A stretch of 64,000 nucleotides of DNA from Piscinibacter sp. XHJ-5. GTDB lineage: Bacteria; Pseudomonadota; Gammaproteobacteria; Burkholderiales; Burkholderiaceae_C. The stretch is from contig NZ_CP123228.1 of NCBI RefSeq assembly GCF_029855045.1, positions 992,001 through 1,056,000 of the forward strand. Direction: 5' to 3'. Below the pieces are notes generated by a model, which was not told the origin of the DNA, did no database searches, and was given only the letters and a program-made list of their open reading frames with translations. Numbering within the stretch: the stretch's first letter is position 1; each line of letters opens with the position of its first letter. Shown here in pieces: positions 36,254-45,329 of the stretch. A program made the position numbers and the translations under genes.

Positions 36254-37156
36254 TCAGTCTGCAGCCCATCCGATCAGCGGATGCTGCTGCAGACCGCGGC
36301 ACATTCGGCCCACCCATTCCGCCGGAAGCTCCGGCGGCATTGTCGCCCTGGGCGGGCTCTCCTTGCCTTCGATCCTGCCTGCTCTTGCGAACACCGCGCT
36401 GCCGGAGCCCGTCATGCGGCTGTTGCCGAAGCGGCCCTCCAGCAGCCGGGCGGCTTGCGCCACTTCGGGACACATGGCTTCTGCGGGAGGCTGCAAATCG
36501 TTGCGACCGTATCCCTGCAAGAGGCCATCTGCGCCGACATCTGCCCAGACGTCTGCAAGAAAGCCCGCAAGTATAGCAGCTTCGGTGTTGCGCACGAGCA
36601 GCGGGCTGGTGAAGATCGACTGAGTGGCGAGGCTGGCCGCGGGCTTGACGACGGCATACCACTGCGGCGGCAGCCCGATGGGCGTGAGGCGCTCTCCGAT
36701 GCCTTCGACCCAGGCGTTGCGCCCGCCCAGAAAGAAGGGCACATCGGCGCCCAGGCTCAGACCCAGCGGCAGCAGCCGCGACAGCGGCCAGTTCAGGCCC
36801 CACAACCGATTCAGGGCGAGCAGCGTGGAAGCGGCGTCGGAGCTTCCACCGCCCATGCCGGCGCCCCATGGCACCTGCTTCTCGATGGAGATGTCGACCC
36901 CCTGCGTCGTGCCGCTTTCCGCCTGCAGCCGTCGCGCCGCGCGCAGGCACAGGTCGTCGGCGGGCAGCGCCGCGCCGAGGTCGTGACGCGCGATGGCGCC
37001 GTCGTCGCGACGCTCGAGATGCAGCGTGTCGCACCAGTCGATCAGCACGAACACCGACTGCAGGAGGTGGTAGCCGTCGGCGCGCCGTCCGATCACATGC
37101 AGGAAGAGATTGAGCTTGGCCGGCGCGGCGACGTCGTAGAGCGCGCGCAGCGTCAT
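36254..37156 (-). CDS. ispE: 4-diphosphocytidyl-2-C-methyl-D-erythritol kinase
   Basis: 300 residues, GHMP kinase of the MEP isoprenoid pathway. It phosphorylates CDP-methylerythritol. AAPAKLNLFLHVIGRRADGYHLLQSVF is the substrate-binding N-terminus. The ATP loop is VPWGAGMGGGSSDAASTLLAL, and RMTGSGSAVFARA is the third GHMP motif. The ATG overlaps the lolB stop (ATGA). Length is normal. Confidence 0.95.
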   Translation of the reverse strand: MTLRALYDVAAPAKLNLFLHVIGRRADGYHLLQSVFVLIDWCDTLHLERRDDGAIARHDLGAALPADDLCLRAARRLQAESGTTQGVDISIEKQVPWGAGMGGGSSDAASTLLALNRLWGLNWPLSRLLPLGLSLGADVPFFLGGRNAWVEGIGERLTPIGLPPQWYAVVKPAASLATQSIFTSPLLVRNTEAAILAGFLADVWADVGADGLLQGYGRNDLQPPAEAMCPEVAQAARLLEGRFGNSRMTGSGSAVFARAGRIEGKESPPRATMPPELPAEWVGRMCRGLQQHPLIGWAAD

Positions 37157-37827
37157 GACGGGTCGAGCTTGGCGCGCACGAGGACCGCGGGCGCCTGCTC
37201 GCGCTGGGCCGACACCCACCCCTCGTCGAAGCGCGCCAGGCTGACGACCCAGCCAAGCTGGCGGAAGCCACGTTCGGCCGGCGCCGCGGTCGGCGAGCTG
37301 GGCGCACCCTCCCACGCACGGCCGCGAAGCCAGTCGAACAGCGCCGCCACCGGCAGGCTCTCGCCAAGCACCTCGCGGGTCAGCTCATCGAGGTTCGTGA
37401 AGCTCCTTTCACCTTGCGATGTGACCAGCACCACTCGCCCCGGTGCCCACCGGGCCTGCGCGAGCACGGTGCCCAGCGGCGTGCTGAGGTCCAGCCTGCC
37501 CTGCAGCGGGCCTCCTTGGAGGTCGAAGACAGCGGTCACCGTGCGCGCAGCGCTTGTCGGCGTGGCGTCGACGCGCACCGTCATGCGCCCGGCCAGCATG
37601 TCGGAGGGAGCGCGGGTCGCGGGCGGCTGCGTCGTCGCGCATCCGCCCAGCAGCGCCGCGGCCAGCAGCCAAGCCTGTCCTGAGCCTAGTCGAAGGGCCT
37701 GTCCTGAGCCTAGTCGAAGGGCCTGTCCTGAGCCTGGTCGAAGGGCCTGTCCTGAGCCTGGTCGAAGGGCCTGTCCTGAGCCCAGTCGAAGGGCCTGTCC
37801 TGAGCCCAGTCGAAGGGCGCGGATCAC
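37153..37827 (-). CDS. lolB: Outer-membrane lipoprotein LolB with a repeat-expanded N-terminus
   Basis: 224 residues. LolB accepts lipoproteins from LolA and inserts them in the outer membrane. The start is GTG 37827, overlapping the upstream TPR stop (GTGA). Between the first four residues and the hydrophobic core lie six 8-residue units (LRLGSGQA or LRPGSGQA), encoded by 24-bp tandem repeats. Then comes the signal core and lipobox WLLAAALLGGC. The mature LolB domain is otherwise normal (LAGRMTVRVDATP, FDLQGGPLQGRLDLSTPLGTVLAQARW, LPVAALFDWLRGRAW). No other start codon lies between the repeats and the signal core, so the repeats appear to be translated as a long n-region. Confidence 0.88.
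   Translation of the reverse strand: MIRALRLGSGQALRLGSGQALRPGSGQALRPGSGQALRLGSGQALRLGSGQAWLLAAALLGGCATTQPPATRAPSDMLAGRMTVRVDATPTSAARTVTAVFDLQGGPLQGRLDLSTPLGTVLAQARWAPGRVVLVTSQGERSFTNLDELTREVLGESLPVAALFDWLRGRAWEGAPSSPTAAPAERGFRQLGWVVSLARFDEGWVSAQREQAPAVLVRAKLDPS
37673..37816. repeat. Six tandem 24-bp repeats inside lolB
   Basis: Six exact-length units at 37673, 37697, 37721, 37745, 37769 and 37793. They differ only at a few positions in the centre (CCTAGTCG, CCTGGTCG, CCCAGTCG, in pairs). The order of variants (two, two, two) points to stepwise duplication. Each unit contains the core CTGTCCTGAGC...GTCGAAGG, an interspersed repeat I recognise from many bacterial genomes, where translated copies look like LRSGQA or PVLSLVEG. 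Because 24 is divisible by 3, the lolB frame is kept. Confidence 0.95.
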
Positions 37828-39605
37828 AGGTCGCCGACGCGCAGGCGCGCGAGCGTTTCGCGCAGCACGTCGTTCGCCGAATCCTTGCTCCGCCCTTCGC
37901 GCCAGACGCGCTTGGCTTCTTCGCGCTGACCGCTGACCCACAGCACCTCGCCGAGGTGGGCCGCGATTTCCGGGTCGGGACGCGACTGGTACGCGCCGCG
38001 CAGCAGTCGCAGTGCCTCATCCCGGTTGCCCAGGCGGTATTCGACCCAGCCCAGGCTGTCGGTGATGAAGGGCTCGCCGGGCGCGATCTCAAGCGCTTTC
38101 TGAATCAGCGCCTTGGCTTCCGGCAGCCGCACGTTGCGCTCGGCCAGCGAGTAGCCGAGTGCGTTGTGTGCATGGTGGTGATCGGGCTTGAGCGCGATCA
38201 CTCGGCGCAGCAGGCGCTCCATCTCCTCGACGCGATTGAGCTTCTCGGCCATCATCGACTGCTCGTACAGCAGGTCGATGTCGTCCGGATACTTCTTGTT
38301 GGCGCTGGCCAGCACGAGGTTCGCCTCATTCCAGTTCTTGGTGTCGCGCAGGATCTGCACCTCGGCGAGCAGCTTGGCGCGCGCGTCTTCCTCGCCCTTC
38401 TCGGGCGAGCGCCGAATCAGCTCGCGCGCTTCACGCAGCTTGCCCTGGCGCGCCAGCAGCGACGCCCGTCGGGACAAGACTTCGAGCGCGCGCTGCGGGT
38501 TGTCGACCTTCTTCAGCCACGCTTCGGCGGCCTTGAAGTCGTTCTGCTGCTCGGCCGCCTGCGCGAGCAGCAGCCAGGCCTGAGTGAGACCGCGTTCCGG
38601 CGTGGCCGGACCCTCGTCCTCGTCGAAGGCGGCGTGCGGATCGGCGGCCGCCTTGCTACCGCCGGACTGGAGCAGGTCGACATAGCGCTCGAGCGCGGCG
38701 GTGGCCTGCTTGGGCTGGCGCAACTCCAGGTACAGCGCGCCCAGCGTGAGCCACGGCGGTGCGACCGTCGGCTGGCTGCGCGTCACCGACTCGAGCTGCG
38801 CCACGGCGTCGCCGTAGCGCTGCGAGGCAGCCAGCACGCGCGAGTAAAGCAGCCGTATCGCGTTGCTGTCGGGATTGGCCTTCAGGTTCTCGAGGACGAC
38901 CGTCTCTGCCGCCGGCGTACCCGGCAGCATCTCGAGCGCAAGCATTGCCGCACCTTCGGAGGAACTGTCCTGGGCCTGCGCGCGTTGCGCCATGTCGAGC
39001 GCCTTGCCGGTGTCGTTGGCGATGAGCCAGGCGCGGCCCAGGGCCACGTTGACCGCGGCGCGGGTGGCGGGTGCGTCGGCATAGGGCTGCAGCACCTGCG
39101 CCAGGAGCCCCGCCACTTGCTGGCGGTCCTGCACGCGGCCGAAGAACCGCGGCAGGCTCATGATCAGGTTGGCGCGCTCGGCCTCGGGCGTGAGCTGGAG
39201 CAACGAGCGCAGGGGCTCGACTGTTTCGGGCGCGCGATTCAGCGCAATCAGCAGCTGGACGAGATAGCGATGGGCATCCAGCGAGCCGGGAACCTCGCTG
39301 CGCCACTGCTGGGCCGCGGCCAGGGCCTGGTCGCCCGCGCGCGCCTGCAGGGCGATGTCGGTTGCACGGCGGAAGAGCTGCTCGTCCTTGGTTCGCACGG
39401 CGGCGTCGAGCACATCGCGGTAGGCGCTGCCGGCATCGCCAGCGCGCAGCTCGAGCTCGCCGATCAACAGTTGATAGAAGAGCTGCGCGTCGAGCTTGGA
39501 GTGGGTGGGCGCCTCGGCGTGCTGCGCGGAAGCGCCGAAGCTGAGCAACAGCGCCGACGCGGCCAGGGCCAGCGCTCGTGTGCGAAGGGGAAGACGGGCT
39601 GGCAT
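37824..39605 (-). CDS. Exported TPR-repeat protein upstream of lolB
   Basis: 593 residues. A signal peptide (ALALAASALLLSFGASAQ) is followed by tetratricopeptide repeats along nearly the whole length, clearest at the C-terminus (HHHAHNALGYSLAERNVRLPEAKALIQKALEIAPGEPFITDSLGWVEYRLGNRDEALRLL). A short acidic linker (DEDEGP) lies near residue 310. This gene is found between mutM and lolB across betaproteobacteria. It is probably periplasmic and linked to envelope assembly, but no function is proven. Its stop overlaps the lolB GTG. Confidence 0.88.
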   Translation of the reverse strand: MPARLPLRTRALALAASALLLSFGASAQHAEAPTHSKLDAQLFYQLLIGELELRAGDAGSAYRDVLDAAVRTKDEQLFRRATDIALQARAGDQALAAAQQWRSEVPGSLDAHRYLVQLLIALNRAPETVEPLRSLLQLTPEAERANLIMSLPRFFGRVQDRQQVAGLLAQVLQPYADAPATRAAVNVALGRAWLIANDTGKALDMAQRAQAQDSSSEGAAMLALEMLPGTPAAETVVLENLKANPDSNAIRLLYSRVLAASQRYGDAVAQLESVTRSQPTVAPPWLTLGALYLELRQPKQATAALERYVDLLQSGGSKAAADPHAAFDEDEGPATPERGLTQAWLLLAQAAEQQNDFKAAEAWLKKVDNPQRALEVLSRRASLLARQGKLREARELIRRSPEKGEEDARAKLLAEVQILRDTKNWNEANLVLASANKKYPDDIDLLYEQSMMAEKLNRVEEMERLLRRVIALKPDHHHAHNALGYSLAERNVRLPEAKALIQKALEIAPGEPFITDSLGWVEYRLGNRDEALRLLRGAYQSRPDPEIAAHLGEVLWVSGQREEAKRVWREGRSKDSANDVLRETLARLRVGDL

Positions 39606-39694
39606 CGGCAGAACTCCTGAAACACGATTGATTTTAGTGGTGGGGCCGGAGGCGCAGAGGCATGGGATTCGCGACGCTCGCGATAATTCCCGAC

Positions 39695-40525
39695 ATGCCC
39701 GAATTGCCCGAAGTCGAAGTCACGCGGCAGAGCTTTCGCGAGCGCATCCGCGGCGCCCGGATCACCGGCGTGCGGCTCGGCAAGCCTCTGCGCTGGCCGC
39801 TCGGCGTGGCACCCGAAGCGCTGATCGAGCGCACGGTCGGGGAGGTGGCGCGCCGCGGCAAGTACCTGTGGCTGCCGCTGGAGCACGCCGGCACGCCGGC
39901 CGGCGGCCTGCTGATGCACCTGGGCATGTCGGGTTCGCTGGCGTTCACCGACTTGCCGGGCGATGCCGGCACGCACGATCACTTCGACCTCGTCACCACG
40001 CGAGGCACCCTGCGCCTGACCGATCCGCGGCGTTTCGGCGCCGTCGTCTGGTCGCTCAGCCAGAGCGACGGCATGGCCGCCAAGCTGCTGTCCGGGCTGG
40101 GACGCGAGCCGCTCGAGGCGGGGTTCGACGGCGCCTACCTGCATGCCGCGCTGAAGCGCCGGCGGATCGCCGTCAAGCTTGCGCTGCTGTCAGGCGACAT
40201 CGTGGTCGGGGCAGGCAACATCTACGCCTGCGAGGCGCTGTTCGCGGCCGGCATCGATCCTCGTGCACGCAGCGACCGCATCAGCCGGCCGCGCAGCGAC
40301 AGGCTGGCCGCGGCCGTGCGCGAGACGCTGGCTCAGGCGCTGCGACTGGGCGGGTCCACGCTGCGGGATTTCCGCGATGCACACGGCATGGAAGGCCGCT
40401 TCCAGGCGCAGGCGCAGGTCTACGGCCGCGCGGGCGAGCCCTGCCGTGTGTGCGGCGCAACGATCCGCCGTGTCGTGCAGGGACAGCGGTCGACCTTTTT
40501 CTGTCCGGGCTGCCAAAGGCGTTGA
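39695..40525 (+). CDS. mutM: Formamidopyrimidine-DNA glycosylase
   Basis: 276 residues. It removes 8-oxoguanine and formamidopyrimidines, with AP-lyase activity. The N-terminal MPELPEVEV supplies the catalytic Pro (after Met removal) and Glu. Lys in RRGKYLW, the [19 protein letters not shown] helix-two-turn-helix, and a C-terminal zinc finger ([10 protein letters not shown]...FFCPGC) are present. A GATAAT element ends 7 bp upstream of the ATG. The neighbouring downstream genes, a dynamin-like GTPase and mutY, complete a GO-repair neighbourhood. Confidence 0.96.
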   Translation: MPELPEVEVTRQSFRERIRGARITGVRLGKPLRWPLGVAPEALIERTVGEVARRGKYLWLPLEHAGTPAGGLLMHLGMSGSLAFTDLPGDAGTHDHFDLVTTRGTLRLTDPRRFGAVVWSLSQSDGMAAKLLSGLGREPLEAGFDGAYLHAALKRRRIAVKLALLSGDIVVGAGNIYACEALFAAGIDPRARSDRISRPRSDRLAAAVRETLAQALRLGGSTLRDFRDAHGMEGRFQAQAQVYGRAGEPCRVCGATIRRVVQGQRSTFFCPGCQRR

Positions 40526-40651
40526 ACCTGTCACGACCTTTCAACAAGGATTTCGTGTGCAGATGTTTCTCGGGGTGTCCGCCTGGAGCCAGGCGCTACC
40601 ATCTTTCGATCTCGTAGCAAGCCCCGTGTCCGCCCACCGTTCGCAGCCCCG

Positions 40652-42670
40652 ATGACGTCCACTTTTGCCAGCAACTTCGACGCGCTCAGTGGCTGGCGGT
40701 CCACGCTCAGCCGGCGCCTGGCCGAGCTGGCGCACTACCTGGGCGAACACGAGCTGGCCGACGGCCCGATCAACGAGGCACTCAACAACCTCACGCACCG
40801 ACTCGCCGCCGAGAAGCTCGTCGTCGCCTTCGTCGCCGAGTTCTCGCGCGGGAAGTCGGAGCTGATCAACGCCATCTTCTTCGCCGACGCCGGAAAGCGG
40901 GTGCTGCCGGCCACGCCGGGGCGCACGACGATGTGCCCGGTGGAACTGGCCTACGACCCCGAAGAGCCGCCCACGCTGTCGCTGCTGCCCATCGAGACGC
41001 GGCTCGAGGGCCTGTCGCTCGGCGAGCTGCGCACGCAGCCGCGGGCCTGGACGCATCTGGCGCTCAACGTCAAGGAGCCCGACGAGCTCTCGCAGGCGCT
41101 CACCCAGGTCATGCGCACCCGCTGGGTGTCGCAGGACGAAGCCCGCACGCTGGGATTCTGGGACGACGAGCACCCCAGCGAGAACCCGCCGCTGGACGAC
41201 CAGGGCCGGGTCGAGGTGCCCATGTGGCGGCACGCGCTGATCAACTACCCGCACCACCTGCTCAAGCAAGGGCTGGTCGTGCTCGACACGCCGGGGCTGA
41301 ACGCCATCGGCGCCGAGCCCGAGCTCACGCTGAGCCTGCTGCCGACAGCGCACGCCACGGTGTTCATCCTTGGCGCGGACACCGGCGTCACGAAGTCCGA
41401 CATGGCGATCTGGCGCGATCACCTGGACACCAATCACCTCGCCCGCTTCGTCGTGCTGAACAAGATCGACGCGCTGGTCGATCCGCTGGCCACCGCCGCG
41501 CAGGTGAGGGCGCAGATCGAATCGCAGCGACAGGCCACCGCGCGCACCCTCGACATTCCGGCCGAGCGGGTGTTCCCGCTGTCGGCCCGGCAGGCGCTGG
41601 CCGCCCGCGTCGCCCGCGACACCGAAGCGCTCGCCGCCAGCCGCCTCATCGAGCTCGAGGAGGCGCTGTCGACCGAGCTGCTGCCGCAGCGCCGGCAGGT
41701 CATGCAGCAGGTCGTCAGCGACGCCGTCACGCAGGTGCAGAACCATGTCCTGCGCCGCCTCGGCGACTCCCGCCGGCAGCTCGCGGAGCAGATGCTCGAG
41801 CTGCGCGGCATCCGCGGCAAGAGCAGCGCCAAGGTGCGCCTGATGCTCAAGCGGGTCGAGGAGGAGACGGCCGAGTTCGAGACGTGCACGTCACGACTGC
41901 AGGCGCTGCGTGTGGTCCACAGCCGCATGCTCAAGGACACGCTGATCGGGCTGTCGAGCGACCGCCTGCGCGAGGAAGTCGCGCAGATGCAATCCGAGAT
42001 GAGCGCCTCGCTGCTCAACCTCGGCGCCAAGAAGGCATTCATGGGCTTGTGCAAGCGCCTGCGCGCGCTGCTCGATTCCGCCCAGGCCGGCGGCAACGAG
42101 ATCCGCGACATGCTGGGCGCGTCGTTCGCCAAGCTCAACGCCGAGTTCGGCTTCGCCCTCTCGCTGCAGAAGGGCCCCGACCTCGAGCGCTACACACGCG
42201 AGCTCGAGCTGATCGAGCGCAACTACGTGCAGTACCTCGGGCTCACGCAGGCGCTGCGGCTCTCGCAGCCCAAGTTCATGGAGCAGTTCCGGCGCATGCT
42301 GGTGTCCAAGCTGCGCGTCGTCTTCGAGAACGCCAGCGGCGAGATCGAGCTGTGGAGCAAGGGCGCGTCGGCGCAGGTCGATTCACAGCTGCGCGAGCGG
42401 CGCCGCGGGTTCCGCCGCCGTCGCGAGGCGCTCGAGCGCATACAGAACGCCGCCGGCGAGCTGGAGCAGCGCATCGCCGAGATCGAATCGCAGGACCAGC
42501 GCCTGCACCAGTTCATCGCACGGGTCGGCGAACTTGCGAGCGGTCTGCGCGAGTTCAGCGAATCGCAGCCGATGCCTCTCGACGAGCCCGGCGACCCCGG
42601 ACTGCTGCACCTCGACCTGCCGGTCAGCGAAGAGCCTGCCCCCGTCCTGCTGCGCCACGCCCAGGCGTGA
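40652..42670 (+). CDS. Bacterial dynamin-like GTPase
   Basis: 672 residues. The GTPase domain occupies about residues 50-330: P-loop AEFSRGKS (62-69), switch-I Thr in PGRTTMCPVEL, G3 DTPG (212-215), G4 NKID (270-273). Long helices follow to about residue 640, including a heptad-like QLRERRRGFRRRREALERIQNAAGELEQRIAEIESQDQRL region, which is a likely coiled coil. There is no obvious membrane span, so membrane contact, if any, would be peripheral. Bacterial dynamins remodel or protect membranes; this one's role is unknown. No good ribosome site precedes the ATG. Confidence 0.85.
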   Translation: MTSTFASNFDALSGWRSTLSRRLAELAHYLGEHELADGPINEALNNLTHRLAAEKLVVAFVAEFSRGKSELINAIFFADAGKRVLPATPGRTTMCPVELAYDPEEPPTLSLLPIETRLEGLSLGELRTQPRAWTHLALNVKEPDELSQALTQVMRTRWVSQDEARTLGFWDDEHPSENPPLDDQGRVEVPMWRHALINYPHHLLKQGLVVLDTPGLNAIGAEPELTLSLLPTAHATVFILGADTGVTKSDMAIWRDHLDTNHLARFVVLNKIDALVDPLATAAQVRAQIESQRQATARTLDIPAERVFPLSARQALAARVARDTEALAASRLIELEEALSTELLPQRRQVMQQVVSDAVTQVQNHVLRRLGDSRRQLAEQMLELRGIRGKSSAKVRLMLKRVEEETAEFETCTSRLQALRVVHSRMLKDTLIGLSSDRLREEVAQMQSEMSASLLNLGAKKAFMGLCKRLRALLDSAQAGGNEIRDMLGASFAKLNAEFGFALSLQKGPDLERYTRELELIERNYVQYLGLTQALRLSQPKFMEQFRRMLVSKLRVVFENASGEIELWSKGASAQVDSQLRERRRGFRRRREALERIQNAAGELEQRIAEIESQDQRLHQFIARVGELASGLREFSESQPMPLDEPGDPGLLHLDLPVSEEPAPVLLRHAQA

Positions 42671-42671
42671 A

Positions 42672-43709
42672 GTGAAGTTCTCCGATCGCGTCGTGCAGTG
42701 GCAGCGCAGCCACGGGCGGCACACGCTGCCATGGCAGAACACGCGCGATCCCTATCGCGTCTGGCTGTCGGAGATCATGCTGCAGCAGACACAGGTCGCG
42801 ACGGTGCTCGGCTACTACGAGCGCTTCCTGGCGCGCTTTCCCGATGTGCGCGCGCTCGCGGCCGCGGGCATCGACGAAGTCTTCGCGCTGTGGAGCGGGC
42901 TGGGCTACTACAGCCGGGCGCGCAATCTCCACCGCTGCGCCCAGGCGGTCGTGGCGGAGCACGGGGGCGAGTTTCCGCGCAGCAGCGAGGGGCTGGCGCA
43001 GCTTCCGGGCATAGGCCGTTCCACGGCCGCCGCCATCGCCGCGTTCTGCTTCGGCGAGCGGGTGGCCATTCTCGACGGCAACGTGAAGCGTGTGCTGACG
43101 CGCGTGCTGGCCTTCGACGGCGATCTGGCCGTGCCGGCCAACGAACGCCGGCTATGGGGCGAAGCGACGCGGCTGCTGCCGCAGCAGGGGATCGAGGCCT
43201 ATACGCAAGGGCTCATGGACCTCGGTGCCACTTTGTGCCTGGCGCGGTCGCCGCACTGCCTGCTGTGTCCGGTGCGTGCCGACTGCCTGGCGATGCGCGA
43301 AGGGCAGCCGCAGCGCTATCCGGTGAAGAGCCGCAAGCTGAAGCGCGGCCGGCGAGAGCACTGGTGGCTGTGGCTGCAGCAGCGCGACGAGCTGTGGCTC
43401 ACCCAGCGGCCCGACACCGGCGTGTGGGCCGGCCTGTGGAGCTTGCCGGAATTCGAGTCGAGCGAGGCGTTCGATGCGCACACCCGGGGCTGGCCCGGTG
43501 AAGCGGAGGCCTTGCCCGGATTCACCCATGTGCTCACGCATCTGGACTGGACGCTGCATCCGGTGCGCTGGCGCTTGCCGGATCGTGTGCCGGCGGCCCG
43601 GATGCAGACCATCACCGGGTCGTTGCCGGCGGGGCGCTGGTTCGGGTTGGATGAAGCGCTGGCCGCGGGACTGCCCGCGCCGCTGCGCAAGCTGATCGGC
43701 CGCGGTTGA
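42672..43709 (+). CDS. mutY: A/G-specific adenine glycosylase
   Basis: 345 residues. It excises adenine mispaired with 8-oxoguanine. The catalytic Glu lies in LSEIMLQQTQVATVLGYYERF and the Asp in VAILDGNVKRVLTRVL. The [4Fe-4S] loop is C-X6-C-X2-C-X5-C (CLARSPHCLLCPVRADC). The C-terminal NUDIX-like domain (LWLTQRPDTGVWAGLWSLPEFE) recognises 8-oxoG. The GTG start lies 1 bp after the dynamin stop, with AGGCG upstream, so translation is probably coupled. Confidence 0.95.
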   Translation: MKFSDRVVQWQRSHGRHTLPWQNTRDPYRVWLSEIMLQQTQVATVLGYYERFLARFPDVRALAAAGIDEVFALWSGLGYYSRARNLHRCAQAVVAEHGGEFPRSSEGLAQLPGIGRSTAAAIAAFCFGERVAILDGNVKRVLTRVLAFDGDLAVPANERRLWGEATRLLPQQGIEAYTQGLMDLGATLCLARSPHCLLCPVRADCLAMREGQPQRYPVKSRKLKRGRREHWWLWLQQRDELWLTQRPDTGVWAGLWSLPEFESSEAFDAHTRGWPGEAEALPGFTHVLTHLDWTLHPVRWRLPDRVPAARMQTITGSLPAGRWFGLDEALAAGLPAPLRKLIGRG

Positions 43710-43718
43710 AGCCGGGGT

Positions 43719-44330
43719 TCAGACAACCCCCTTGCTCCTCAGGAATTCGTCCACCAGCTGCAGCCGCACCTGTGCGTCCGGCAGCTCCATCAGCTTCTGC
43801 TTGGCCGCCAGCGAGATCGGCAGGATCTCGCACCAGCGGTTGGCGACCCAGCCGGCCTGGTCGAACAGATAGGGCGCGAGAAAAGGCTCGGCGCCCTGCG
43901 CCTTCAGCGTCGCGATCGCGTTGGCCAGGCCCTTGACGGTGTCGTGCATCGCTTCGGCCGGCGCAATGGCTTCATCGTCAGGCAGCGTGCCGGCCTTGGC
44001 GATCCACAGCCCATCGTCCTCGCGGCGGGTCTTGCGCACGTCGAAGCGGTGCGTGCCGCGGCAGCGCACCTGCAGGATGCCGGTCTGTGCGCTGTCGACG
44101 TCGATCAGCTCGGCCATCGTGCCCAGGCTCTCGAAGCTGACGCTGTCGTTGCCGCGCCGCGTCTCGCTGCCCTGCTTGAGCATGACGACGCCGAAGGGCT
44201 TGCTTTCGCGCAGGCAGCTGCCGACCAGATCGAGGTAGCGGGCCTCGAACACCTTCAATGACAGCAGGCCGCCGGGAAACAGCACGGTCTGCAGCGGGAA
44301 CAATGGCAGGTCGAAGGTGGATGAGGACAT
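43719..44330 (-). CDS. Lon N-terminal (substrate-binding) domain protein
   Basis: 203 residues. It matches the Lon substrate-binding PUA-like domain without the ATPase or protease parts: LPLFPLQTVLFPGGLLSLKVFEARYLDLVGSCL, FGVVMLKQG, LGTMAELIDVD, LQVRCRGTHRFDV. It is widespread as a small stand-alone protein in proteobacteria and its function is undefined. It is 46 bp downstream of rapZ on the same strand and converges with mutY. Confidence 0.9.
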   Translation of the reverse strand: MSSSTFDLPLFPLQTVLFPGGLLSLKVFEARYLDLVGSCLRESKPFGVVMLKQGSETRRGNDSVSFESLGTMAELIDVDSAQTGILQVRCRGTHRFDVRKTRREDDGLWIAKAGTLPDDEAIAPAEAMHDTVKGLANAIATLKAQGAEPFLAPYLFDQAGWVANRWCEILPISLAAKQKLMELPDAQVRLQLVDEFLRSKGVV

Positions 44331-44376
44331 CAAGGGGACTGCTTCGTCGCCGCGGAGCGGCGGGAGGGTGAGGGCT

Positions 44377-45294
44377 TCAGTCTTTCGCGTCCAGCTCGCG
44401 ATGGCGCACCAGCGTGACGACCCGCGCGGTGAAGCGCCGGGCCAGCGTCTCGACGAAATACACCGACCGGTGCTGTCCGCCGGTGCAGCCGATGGCCACG
44501 GTGAGGTAGCTCCGCTGGTCGTCCTCGAATGCCGGCAGCCAGCGTGCCAGGAACACCTCGATCTGCGACAGCATTTCGCCGACCTCGGGCTGTTCTTCGA
44601 GGTACCGGATGACCGGCTCGTCGCGCCCGGTTTGCGGCCGCAGCTCGCGGATGTAGTACGGATTGGGCAGCATGCGCACGTCGAAGACATAGTCTGCATC
44701 GAGCGGCACGCCGTGCTTGAAGGCAAACGACTCGAACACCAGGGTCAGCCGACTGCCGGTGGCGCCCACGAGATCTCGCATCCACGCGCGCAGCTGGCCG
44801 GGACGCAGCTGGCTGGTGTCGACCACGGTGGAGACCTCGCGCAGCTCGGACAGCAGCTCGCGCTCGAGCTCGATGGCGTCGACCAGCGCGCGATGTCCGA
44901 ACGGCGACAGGTCGTCCTTGCGCCGGCTCAGTCCGTTGTGCGGCACTTCCTGCGTCAGCGGATGCAGCCGCCGCGTCTCGGAGAAGCGGCGCACCAGGGT
45001 GTCGGTGTTCGAATCGAGGAATACCGAGCGAATCAGCACGCCTTCGCCGCGCAGCTCCTCGAGCAGCTGCAGAAGGTGCGGCAGCGAGCCGCCGCTGCGC
45101 GCATCAACCGCGATGGCGACGCGGCGCTCGGAACGCGCATGCTCCACGCGCAGGAATTCGCGCAGCAGCTCGGGCGGCAGGTTGTCGACGCAGAAGAAGC
45201 CCGCGTCCTCGAGCGCATGCAGGGCGACCGATTTGCCCGAACCGGAGATGCCGGTCACGAGCACCACCTCGCGAGGTGACGCCGCTTCGCTCAT
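44377..45294 (-). CDS. rapZ: RNase adapter RapZ (nucleotide-binding)
   Basis: 305 residues. Walker A is GISGSGKS at 15-22, followed by [22 protein letters not shown]. The C-terminal domain has [32 protein letters not shown] and the sensor/RNA-binding [16 protein letters not shown]. In enteric bacteria RapZ guides RNase E to GlmZ; in betaproteobacteria its RNA partner is unknown. ATG 45294 is taken. An earlier ATG at 45333 overlaps the recN stop and would add 13 residues. hprK and ptsN, frequent neighbours in Burkholderiales, are not present. Confidence 0.93.
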   Translation of the reverse strand: MSEAASPREVVLVTGISGSGKSVALHALEDAGFFCVDNLPPELLREFLRVEHARSERRVAIAVDARSGGSLPHLLQLLEELRGEGVLIRSVFLDSNTDTLVRRFSETRRLHPLTQEVPHNGLSRRKDDLSPFGHRALVDAIELERELLSELREVSTVVDTSQLRPGQLRAWMRDLVGATGSRLTLVFESFAFKHGVPLDADYVFDVRMLPNPYYIRELRPQTGRDEPVIRYLEEQPEVGEMLSQIEVFLARWLPAFEDDQRSYLTVAIGCTGGQHRSVYFVETLARRFTARVVTLVRHRELDAKD

Positions 45295-45329
45295 GGATTG
45301 GCTCTCATCGTCGTGCCCCGGATCGTGGT

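Noticed and set aside
37673..37816. CRISPR array
   Set aside because: The units are directly abutting 24-bp copies without spacers and lie in a coding frame; no cas genes are present.
37554..39620. Rightward frame with PVLSLVEG repeats
   Set aside because: It is the reverse reading of the lolB repeat array and TPR gene; such repeat proteins are a known annotation artefact.
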